Of a DNA stretch of 7,888 bases, positions 1-5,606 are shown in pieces. Source of the stretch: an uncultured beta proteobacterium (GTDB lineage Bacteria > Pseudomonadota > Gammaproteobacteria > Burkholderiales > Burkholderiaceae_C). The notes beneath the pieces were generated by a model that was not told the DNA's origin, made no database searches, and was given only the letters and a program-made list of their open reading frames with translations. Position numbers and translations under genes: made by a program. The stretch is taken from the NCBI GenBank assembly GCA_903958915.1, contig CAJBVC010000431.1, forward strand, positions 1 to 7,888, given 5' to 3'. Within the stretch, counting starts at the first letter, position 1. Every line of letters begins with the position of its first letter.

Positions 1-320
1 CCTGCACGTTTGCCACATTCCTGTAGCTCTTTTCGTTACTAGCCAGTAACGTATTCCGGTCAGAGTAGCACCGGTTGATGGGTGAGGAGGACTTGAAAAG
101 GTTCTATATGTACCGCCTTTCACAGGAAACTCGCTGGTGTCAGTGACAACAGGCATTGGTTCCTTGTGACGCAACTATAGGCAATCAACGGTGGAATACA
201 AGAGGAAAATGACAGGCATTAGACCCGACTTCGGGCGCTTCGTCCGGTCACTGAACTGTGAGCGAGTGTCTCTGCCAGAATTCACTTGCGCACAGTTGGC
301 GCTTTGACACAAACTCGAAT
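1..320. other. Intergenic or upstream region without a recognisable gene
   Basis: All six frames are interrupted or carry only short ORFs with no family resemblance. Two inverted repeats lie near the left edge: a 7-bp stem CGTTACT/AGTAACG with a 4-nt loop (34-40 and 45-51), then a 5-bp stem CCGGT/ACCGG (56-60 and 70-74). A third, CCCGA/TCGGG with a 2-nt gap, is at 224-235. A perfect TTGACA hexamer is at 304-309, but no good -10 follows at the right distance. Whatever gene precedes this window ends before position 1 or cannot be recognised. Confidence 0.5.
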
Positions 321-710
321 ATGTACCGTACTGACGCTCGATTAAATTCAGCCACATTTGCGATCCGCACTGCCATGGCGATTCTGGTTGGCTGCAGCCT
401 TGCGACTTCCGTGTGTGCAATGTCCTTGCGTGAATTGCGCACCCTCGAAAAGTCAAGCAAACAAGGGGAGCACTATGCCAACTACTACCTGGTCGGAGTG
501 ATGGAAGGGGTTCTTGAAGCTAACGCGTATGGCGTCCGCAACGGAGTCGCCCCCAAGGTCTGCCTTAACGGTAGACGGTTAGAACCGCGGCTCGCGAGAA
601 GCTTGTACGAAACGGAACTCAAACGCAACGAAGGCAGCTACGAAGCAGATATGCCTGTGCAGCTGGTCTTGGTGAATGCGTTGACTACGGTCTACTCTTG
701 CTCGGGATAG
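321..710 (+). CDS. Exported Rap1a/Tai-family (T6SS amidase immunity-like) protein
   Basis: The 129-residue product starts at ATG 321. The frame is open upstream to 258, but 321 places an Arg shortly before the hydrophobic stretch (about residues 17-33, ending V-C-A before MSLREL), which gives a plausible signal peptide. No strong ribosome binding site is visible before either start; ATG 375 is a third option. The mature part has the hallmarks of the Rap1a/Tai fold: a helix with YYLVGVMEGVLEA (residues 55-67), then CLNGRRLEP (81-89), a helical segment, and a C-terminal stretch with VLVNALTTVYSC ending near the stop. Cys81 and Cys127 sit where the family has conserved cysteines, probably a disulfide in the periplasm. 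Known members (Rap1a, Tai4) neutralise type VI secretion peptidoglycan amidases, but many relatives are orphans of unknown role. No Tae4-like amidase or T6SS gene is seen here, so only the family assignment is supported. Confidence 0.72.
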   Translation: MYRTDARLNSATFAIRTAMAILVGCSLATSVCAMSLRELRTLEKSSKQGEHYANYYLVGVMEGVLEANAYGVRNGVAPKVCLNGRRLEPRLARSLYETELKRNEGSYEADMPVQLVLVNALTTVYSCSG

Positions 711-762
711 ACCTTGACATCCAGATGTACGACATTTTCACTCGCATGGCACCTTAGTTTGA

Positions 763-779
763 TTGAGGCGGTGCCTCAA
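763..779 (+). terminator. Hairpin downstream of the Rap1a-like gene, possible transcript end
   Basis: TTGAGGC (763-769) and GCCTCAA (773-779) form a perfect 7-bp stem with a 3-nt GGT loop, 53 nt after the stop codon. An alternative pairing, GGCACC (748-753) with GGTGCC (770-775), overlaps it. No T-run follows, so it is not a textbook intrinsic terminator. It could stabilise a 3' end or be chance. Confidence 0.3.
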
Positions 780-1230
780 CACCAGCCCAGGACTTGCAAT
801 GATTTTCCCCAGCGTCAGGTTGCGACAAGTCGTCGGGGCGTCGAGTGCGACGGATAGAAGCAAGAGTTTTTCGGATGTCCGGACGATTAGAAGTGGGTGG
901 GTCATCGGTGGCACACATCAGCAGAATCTTTCAGAAGCACTGGACGAATCCGACGGCTCGACGCAAAGCGCGCGGCCTTCTCCTATGCCAGCAGGGGGCT
1001 GTTGCCGGAGTAGCCAACAACGATCTGCCCGCTAGGTTGCCGACATTGGAATCGACGAGACGTTCGCGATAGCCATACGGATTGGCATCCCAACCGGTGC
1101 CAGAGTTCGAAAGGATAGAGGAAAAACTTCCTGTCGGACTCCGTAAAAATTTGCTATTTGTGCGACCGCACTGGCGATGGATGCAGTTTTAGGCGGAGTC
1201 TGATAGTCCAATGGCAATGACGAACTGGGT

Positions 1231-1260
1231 TTGTCATGCCGGACATGATCCGGCATCCAG
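1231..1260. repeat. Palindromic intergenic element resembling a proteobacterial dispersed repeat
   Basis: ATGCCGGA (1236-1243) and TCCGGCAT (1249-1256) form an 8-bp perfect inverted repeat around CATGA, flanked by TTGTC on the left and CCAG on the right. The same layout, read on the minus strand as CTGGATGCCGGATCATG..., is a recurrent extragenic palindrome in many proteobacterial genomes. It lies between two converging genes, 52 bp past the stop of the minus-strand gene, a typical place for such repeats. No T-run follows on either strand, so it is not an obvious intrinsic terminator. Copy number in this genome is unknown. Confidence 0.5.
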
Positions 1261-1307
1261 GCAGGTGGGGGCATGGTTTGCCGGTCACACCAGCAGCGCG
1301 AGGTCTG

Positions 1308-3749
1308 CTACTTTTTGCCGCTGAGTTCAATCACATAACTTTCTAGTCGCTCACCCGAGCTGAGGACCGGTGGCATCTCGTAGCCAATCTCCGGGACATC
1401 GACTCCGGGCCAACCCGGGTCAAACATGGCTCGCCAGGTGCCCGAGGTGGACATGGAAGGCGCTTCGGGTGACGGGTTAAGCGTCAGCGTTTCGGTAAAG
1501 CTGAAGGTACACGCTTCCACCCCAAAAGCCGGGTTGCCCGGGAAGGTAAGGTCGACAGACAGGGTGGCGGTGCCGTTGACAAAGGTCCAGCGCACTGGAA
1601 CTTCCTGCCAGCCACCGCACTGGGAATTGTGCTGGGAGGCAAAGGTGCCGCTCCACGTGCCATTGAGGCTGAGTCCGTCGGGGCTGGAGACGATAAGGCG
1701 CTCAGTGACGCCGTTGAAATTGATTCTGGCGCTGCTGGTGGTGTGGTACTCCACCTGCCCCGCACCCGGCACACTGGGACCGATGTGCGGCGCAAGGGCG
1801 GTGCCAAAGCTGATGCCACGCTGCCCCCACGAACCTATCAGTGACCCGATGCGAGAGGCCAGTTGTTCGACACCAGGTAACTGGATGTCTGCCCTGACTG
1901 CAAGCACCCCGGTCTCCAGGGGGCCACCTTGTTCATGCGCAGAGCCTTCGTTGGCGGTCGTCACGCTGTAGCTGGCCCTGTTGGAGGCAATGACGTCTTT
2001 TGAGCCGGCATAGCTGGCAAGGTCGTCAAAGCCGCTGACCTTGAACCACTTCACAGTGGAGCCATCGGCACTGTCGAGTTTTGGCAAAGGTACGTCCAGC
2101 AAATCGGCACAGGACTGCACTGGTTGCGGCCATTCAAAGCCGTCACCACCGTTGCTCATGGTCAGGACAAAGTCGCCAGCATTGGGGCTGCCGGGTGTTT
2201 TGTGCAATCCGCTGGGAGGTTTGATTTCTACTGTCCACTGCGAGAACATGGCCTGCATGTCGGTGAGGCCACCCAGGATGTTGGCCACTTCGCGCATCGA
2301 TTCGACAAACGGCAGATGGCGGATCAGGCTCTTGGCTCCATCGACCGCCAGCTCGACTACGCTGCCCACCACCGACGAAACGAGGCCCATAAACAGACTC
2401 GAGCGACCGGGGTCGATCAGCTCCTGCACCGCGTCTTGCACGCTGGATGGGAGATCGTCCAAAAACTCGCTGACGGCCCCGCACGGATCGACGGCTGCAG
2501 CGATGGAGGGGCGGGCCATCCGTGCGAGCATTGGCACTGGTGCACTTTGGCCAGTAAGGGCCGGGCTTTGACTGGCGGCAATGAATGGCGCCACAAATTC
2601 CCGGACAAAGAACACGATCACCAGGGAAGGATATCTATTGTCGAGGTGCTTGGCCTTGTCAAACCCGGGCAGCAGTGCGCGCGACTGGGTGGCACCAAAA
2701 GTATTTCCGTGTGCAACGTACCCGGCCAGCAGTTGCGACAGCAACACAGACTTGCCGTCTGGCAGCGGAAACACCGACGTCTTGGAGTTGAGAAATGCTC
2801 CGGTATAACCACCCTGTGACAGCAGTTCCTTTGCCAGACCGCGCGCCTGGGTAACCAGCATCCTGGCACCTGTTGGCGCGCCGGCGTCACCGCTGGGGGC
2901 CACCAGGCTATCGGTGTAGACCGATACACCAGCAAGCGTCAGAGACCGTGCCACGGCATTGGTATTGTCCGAGCCGAAAGCACTGCGCATTTCGAGTGCC
3001 AGACTGGTGGCGGTCTCCTGCGGAGTCGTTGCCCCTACGTTGACCCAGAACCCTTCGGAACTGCTGGGGGCGGCGGCAAAGCTCAGCAGGGATTGGCTGG
3101 CGAGGTGGTCTGCCAAGCCCGTCCCACCCTGTGCAACCAGGGATGGGGCAGAAAATTTCCACTGCGTGCGCCCTGCGTCCCGCCCCCAGGTGCTCAGAAT
3201 GGTGCGGTTGCGCTCGTTCAAACCACGATCAAGTACCTGATTGAACTGGACGGGGGTTCTTGCCAAGGAGTTGCTGACCAGATTCCAACCCGGCTGGAGA
3301 TCATCGACACCGAGCGTAGCGGCCTCCGCATTGGGACCGGTAGCTGTCATGGCAGCGCTTGCGTTGACCCAAAACCCGGCCTTGGCTGGGATGCGGCTCA
3401 AAACGTCATAGCCCTTGGACTGGGCGAAGGCGGCTAGATCTGCGGCCGACAACGATGGCGTGTAGAACGACCACTTCTTGTTGACTGAATTCCAGGTCCA
3501 GACGGAGGTAACTTTGGAGACGTCACCAAACGTGGTTGCAACATCGATCGCTTGCACCTTGGAGTTGCCCAGCAAATTCCAGCCGGTGGATAGGCTGAAC
3601 GTGGTGCTTTCGGCGTGGACTCCGGGGAGTCCGGCACACAGGAGGATGACTGCGAAGCGCTGAAAGAGTCTTGGAAGAGCCGATTTCTGCCAATGGGCAA
3701 TGCGCCGAAAGTATTGGCACAAAACTAACGAGGACATTGCGGTGCGCAT
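1308..3749 (-). CDS. Large secreted protein with two GWNL...GFWVN modules, function unknown
   Basis: The 813-residue product starts at the ATG at 3749, preceded at a 4-5 nt distance by a strong purine-rich AGGGAGAG (3755-3762), which fixes the start. A long N-region with several Arg and Lys precedes a hydrophobic core (about residues 32-42) and a likely cleavage after GVHA (about residue 46), so export by Sec is expected. Two tandem modules follow. The first runs from GWNLLGNS (56-63) through VWTWN, KWSFYTPSL and GFWVNAS (125-131). The second runs from GWNLVSNS (154-161) through STWGR, WKFSAPSL and GFWVNVG (233-239). Similar modules occur in uncharacterised exported proteins, largely of betaproteobacteria. 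The middle (about 370-500) is helical with hydrophobic stretches, VIVFFV and LVSSVVGSVVELAV. The C-terminal part (about 560-813) is rich in Thr, Ser and Gly and probably beta, with GTWSGTF near 697-703 and Cys711 and Cys747. No catalytic motif is recognised. It is transcribed away from the IS remnant and has no operon partner here. Confidence 0.85.
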   Translation of the reverse strand: MRTAMSSLVLCQYFRRIAHWQKSALPRLFQRFAVILLCAGLPGVHAESTTFSLSTGWNLLGNSKVQAIDVATTFGDVSKVTSVWTWNSVNKKWSFYTPSLSAADLAAFAQSKGYDVLSRIPAKAGFWVNASAAMTATGPNAEAATLGVDDLQPGWNLVSNSLARTPVQFNQVLDRGLNERNRTILSTWGRDAGRTQWKFSAPSLVAQGGTGLADHLASQSLLSFAAAPSSSEGFWVNVGATTPQETATSLALEMRSAFGSDNTNAVARSLTLAGVSVYTDSLVAPSGDAGAPTGARMLVTQARGLAKELLSQGGYTGAFLNSKTSVFPLPDGKSVLLSQLLAGYVAHGNTFGATQSRALLPGFDKAKHLDNRYPSLVIVFFVREFVAPFIAASQSPALTGQSAPVPMLARMARPSIAAAVDPCGAVSEFLDDLPSSVQDAVQELIDPGRSSLFMGLVSSVVGSVVELAVDGAKSLIRHLPFVESMREVANILGGLTDMQAMFSQWTVEIKPPSGLHKTPGSPNAGDFVLTMSNGGDGFEWPQPVQSCADLLDVPLPKLDSADGSTVKWFKVSGFDDLASYAGSKDVIASNRASYSVTTANEGSAHEQGGPLETGVLAVRADIQLPGVEQLASRIGSLIGSWGQRGISFGTALAPHIGPSVPGAGQVEYHTTSSARINFNGVTERLIVSSPDGLSLNGTWSGTFASQHNSQCGGWQEVPVRWTFVNGTATLSVDLTFPGNPAFGVEACTFSFTETLTLNPSPEAPSMSTSGTWRAMFDPGWPGVDVPEIGYEMPPVLSSGERLESYVIELSGKK

Positions 3750-3754
3750 AACTA

Positions 3755-3762
3755 CTCTCCCT
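3755..3762 (-). promoter_or_regulatory. Strong Shine-Dalgarno of the 813-residue protein gene
   Basis: Read on the minus strand this is AGGGAGAG, 5 nt before the ATG at 3749. It is by far the best ribosome binding site in the window and decides the upstream ATG over the in-frame ATG four codons later. Confidence 0.7.
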
Positions 3763-3840
3763 AATTGGGGCTGCGTCAGGCGGAGCGCCCCTGTGTTTCA
3801 TCATTATTGCTCCGATATTCTCCAAAGAGAAATTGACTGA

Positions 3841-4071
3841 TCCAAACCGCATGTGCCCATGCTTATCGAGTACCCAACAACCATTGCACTGTCTCGGTTG
3901 GTCAACAGTTTGAAGGGCGTGAGCAGCAGAATGCTGCGGTCCAAGAACTTCCCTGAAGTCCAACAACGCCTGTGGGGTGGACATCTTTGGAGCCCGAGCT
4001 ACTTTGCCGTCAGTTGTGGCGGGGCTCCCATTGAATTCGTTCGCAAGTACATAGAAGATCAGAGACGTTAA
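3841..4071 (+). pseudogene. tnpA: C-terminal remnant of IS200/IS605-family TnpA (Y1 HUH transposase)
   Basis: The frame from 3841 to the TAA at 4069-4071 encodes 76 residues that read like the second half of an IS200/IS605 TnpA. In order they show SKPHVPMLIEYP, LVNSLKGVSSRMLR, FPEVQQRLW, HLWSPSYFAVSCGGAP and KYIEDQRR. Intact relatives are about 130-150 residues, so the N-terminal half is missing. An in-frame TGA lies at 3838-3840, and the codons before it show no convincing match. Family members use an HUH pair (His-X-His) to bind the metal and a Tyr plus Gln on the C-terminal helix. Here the Tyr and Gln of YIEDQ remain, but the HUH position reads His-Val-Pro, so the second metal ligand is lost. 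Truncation, the stop and the lost His all say the element is dead. A GTG at 3853 could start a short peptide, but I see no reason to think it is functional. Confidence 0.8.
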
Positions 4072-4080
4072 GTCACGCTG

Positions 4081-4140
4081 CTATCCCGGCCCTACATCCC
4101 TTCGGATGGCCCAATGGGCACGACCGGGTTTGCGCAGCGG
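4081..4140 (+). mobile_element. Possible right end (RE) of the decayed IS200/IS605 element
   Basis: Just past the TnpA stop lies a cluster of nested inverted repeats. The outer pair is CCCGG/CCGGG (4085-4089 and 4124-4128). Inside are CATCC/GGATG (4095-4099 and 4104-4108) and GCCC/GGGC (4109-4112 and 4116-4119). IS200/IS605 elements have no terminal inverted repeats but carry subterminal hairpins that TnpA recognises, usually close after the last gene. Position and structure fit a right end, but the cleavage site and exact boundary cannot be set from one copy. Confidence 0.4.
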
Positions 4141-4435
4141 AAGAAAGAGGATCAATGCAATTGTGGATGTGTTCCACACACAGCACATCTCATTTTGCGA
4201 CCACTAATGCAGTTTGCGGGTATACGTGGCTGGCGGTTTGCCCTGGTCAACAGCCAAATTCACTACGGTCCTCCTAAGGGGGCTCCTGCTTATTTTTGAG
4301 ATCTTTTGGAACTAACGGTCCGTGAACTTTCATTACGAATCAAGATACCTTAGTATTCAACGCTACGCAATAAGCTGTTTAGCGCTATCCATCTCCGCCG
4401 TGAACAGACGGAGTTTTTCGCGCAATTCCGGGTAA
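4141..4435. other. Intergenic region before the LacI-family gene
   Basis: This stretch carries no recognisable gene; a 61-codon ORF starting at 4114 has no family features. It should hold the promoter of the LacI-family gene, but I cannot point to a convincing -35/-10 pair. It contains an 8-bp palindrome TAGCGCTA (4380-4387) and the hairpin with T-run at 4393-4418, both described separately. Confidence 0.45.
4393..4418 (+). terminator. Hairpin plus T-run just upstream of the LacI-family gene
   Basis: CTCCG (4393-4397) pairs with CGGAG (4409-4413) across an 11-nt loop and is followed directly by five Ts (4414-4418). It has intrinsic-terminator form with a short stem. It ends 17 nt before the ATG at 4436, so it would either stop readthrough from the IS remnant or act within the leader of the repressor gene. 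The stem is short enough that chance is possible. Confidence 0.35.
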
Positions 4436-5473
4436 ATGAAGAGTTCTGAACCAACAAAATCAAATTCGACCACCACAAGTGGGCCCGTAAACATCGAGAT
4501 GGTGGCGCAGAGAGCGGGCGTTTCTCCAAGCACTGTGTCCCGCATTCTGAACGGAACTGCCAAGGTAAGCCCAGAAAAAGCCACGGCAGTGGCGGCCGCA
4601 ATTCGAACTTTGGGGTTTGTCCCAAATCCTGTTGCCAGGGGATTGGCGGGTGGCAGATCATTCAGTATCGGCGTGATCACACAGGCGATTGACAGTCCTT
4701 TCTATGGTCCCTCCCTCAGGGGCATAGAAGATGAGCTGGACCCCCAGGGTTATAGCTCGCTCATCGTCAGCGCCAAGTGGAGTTCCGATACCGAGGCACG
4801 CTGTGTGGATACGCTCAGGGCCAGACGAGTGGACGGCATCATTGTCCTGACCGGTCGTTTGAGCCATCAGGCGCTGCGTGCGTGCGCCAAGAGTGTCCCG
4901 GTCGTCGTGACGGGGCGAACTCTGAAGGCCAAGGGCTTGTTCGCCATGGGGTTCGATAACTACGAGGGCGGCAGATTGGCTACTCAGCACCTGCTGGACC
5001 TCGGTCATCGGAGCATCGTTTTCATTAGTGGTGATCCAGCGCACCCCGATTCCAGCGAACGATTGCGCGGTTATCAGTTTGCATTGGAAGCCTCACGCAT
5101 TGCCTATGACCCTTCCTTGGTTACAGCAGGTGACTATACGGAGGCAAGTGGCTTGCTTGCCATTACCAAGCTACTTGATCGCCGAAGGGACTTCACTGCA
5201 ATCTTTGCAGCCAACGATCAGATGGCTGCTGGTGCTGCTCTGGGCTTGCATCGGGCCAACCTCAAGATACCAGGAGACGTGTCATTGGTAGGCTTTGATG
5301 ACCTGTCGGTTTCCGAGTTTTCGGTGCCGCCGCTGACTACCATCCATCAGTCGACCTATGAGCAGGGAAGTTTGGCTGCACGCGCAATGCTGCAACTCAT
5401 TGGTGGCGCACTTCCAACACTTCAAATTCCGCCGCCACGGCTGGTCACACGCGAGTCCACTCGCAGGATTTGA
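4436..5473 (+). CDS. LacI-family transcriptional repressor, probable regulator of the adjacent TonB-dependent receptor
   Basis: The 345-residue product has the standard LacI/GalR layout. A short Ser/Thr-rich N-tail leads into the helix-turn-helix (about residues 18-40, with VNIEMVAQRAGVSPSTVSRILNG). The hinge helix follows (FVPNPVARGL, 61-70), then the periplasmic-binding-protein-like effector domain from IGVITQ (78-83). Typical signatures include VDGIIVLTG (132-140), GFDNYEGGRLATQHLLDLGH (172-191), IFAANDQMAAGA (256-267) and IPGDVSLVGFDD (278-289). An in-frame TAA immediately precedes the ATG at 4436 and the next Met is inside the helix-turn-helix, so the start is secure although the ribosome binding site is weak. 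Members usually bind a sugar or sugar phosphate and leave the operator when induced. Two LacI-type operators lie in the receptor promoter 40-75 bp downstream of its stop, which makes that receptor the likely target. The inducer cannot be told from sequence. Confidence 0.95.
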   Translation: MKSSEPTKSNSTTTSGPVNIEMVAQRAGVSPSTVSRILNGTAKVSPEKATAVAAAIRTLGFVPNPVARGLAGGRSFSIGVITQAIDSPFYGPSLRGIEDELDPQGYSSLIVSAKWSSDTEARCVDTLRARRVDGIIVLTGRLSHQALRACAKSVPVVVTGRTLKAKGLFAMGFDNYEGGRLATQHLLDLGHRSIVFISGDPAHPDSSERLRGYQFALEASRIAYDPSLVTAGDYTEASGLLAITKLLDRRRDFTAIFAANDQMAAGAALGLHRANLKIPGDVSLVGFDDLSVSEFSVPPLTTIHQSTYEQGSLAARAMLQLIGGALPTLQIPPPRLVTRESTRRI

Positions 5474-5486
5474 AACAAAAAGTGAT

Positions 5487-5505
5487 TCCTAGGGTAACTC
5501 CTAGG
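5487..5505. repeat. TCCTAGG direct repeat, 12-bp period, upstream of the receptor promoter
   Basis: TCCTAGG occurs at 5487-5493 and again at 5499-5505. Because CCTAGG is self-complementary, the pair can also form a 6-bp hairpin with a 6-nt loop. It ends directly before the -35 hexamer. It could be an activator site or a weak end to the repressor transcript; no T-run follows, so a terminator is the less likely reading. Confidence 0.4.
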
Positions 5506-5534
5506 TTGACCTTGAAAGCGATTTCAAAGATAGT
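5506..5534 (+). promoter_or_regulatory. Predicted sigma70 promoter of the TonB-dependent receptor gene
   Basis: TTGACC (5506-5511, five of six consensus bases) and GATAGT (5529-5534, four of six) are separated by exactly 17 bp. The predicted start near 5541 gives a leader of about 65 nt. The arrangement is supported by two operators placed on it: one occupies the spacer and the other overlaps the end of the -10 and the start site. Confidence 0.6.
5513..5526. promoter_or_regulatory. LacI-family operator O1, in the promoter spacer
   Basis: TGAAAGCGATTTCA is a 14-bp near-palindrome, extended by one matching T/A pair on each side. It has the central CG typical of LacI-family operators and fits the cre-like pattern TGWNANCGNTNWCA at every position. 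Lying between -35 and -10, it would block RNA polymerase when bound. It differs from the second operator by one base. Confidence 0.7.
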
Positions 5535-5547
5535 GAAAGCGCTTTCA
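5534..5547. promoter_or_regulatory. LacI-family operator O2, overlapping the -10 end and start site
   Basis: TGAAAGCGCTTTCA is a perfect 14-bp palindrome and a full match to the LacI-family pattern with central CG. Its centre is exactly 21 bp, about two helical turns, from that of the upstream operator. Two repressor dimers would therefore sit on the same DNA face. The divergence of one base suggests slightly different affinities. Confidence 0.75.
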
Positions 5548-5606
5548 TAAAAACAAGAGCCGCCACCCTTCGCCTAGTTCAGTCAGTTCAATTACGGATT
5601 CTCCCG

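Larger units (their letters stand above)
711..1307. other. 597-bp intergenic region, no convincing gene
   Basis: Several ORFs of 75-90 codons overlap each other on both strands here, none with recognisable family motifs, a good ribosome binding site or a signal peptide. The region separates two convergent genes, so it must hold two transcription ends. The only clear structures are the hairpin at 763-779 and the palindrome at 1236-1256, both listed separately. On the minus strand, roughly 1020-1120 reads for a short distance as open frames in more than one register, but nothing identifies it as a decayed gene. Confidence 0.5.

Noticed and set aside
78..146. 22-codon ORF beginning ATG GGT GAG GAG
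   Set aside because: It is very short, has no ribosome binding site, and the peptide matches nothing recognisable.
304..332. TTGACA at 304-309 as the promoter of the Rap1a-like gene
   Set aside because: The -35 is perfect, but no -10 better than three of six bases follows at 16-18 bp, and it would start transcription downstream of the preferred ATG.
763..1072. Overlapping plus-strand ORFs of 90 and 75 codons, and an 80-codon minus-strand ORF at 1032-1274
   Set aside because: They overlap one another, lack ribosome binding sites and family motifs, and the minus-strand one begins inside the palindromic repeat, which is typical of false gene calls.
2124..2819. 231-codon open frame on the plus strand inside the 813-residue gene
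   Set aside because: It lies fully antisense to a gene with a strong ribosome binding site, signal peptide and internal repeats. Its protein is low in recognisable structure, as expected for a shadow frame in GC-rich coding DNA.
3523..3984. 153-codon minus-strand ORF spanning the start of the 813-residue gene and the IS remnant
   Set aside because: It is out of frame with the real gene, antisense to the recognisable TnpA remnant, and has no supporting start signal.
4114..4299. 61-codon plus-strand ORF after the tnpA remnant, considered as a tnpB fragment
   Set aside because: It shows none of the TnpB RuvC or zinc-finger features and no family resemblance.
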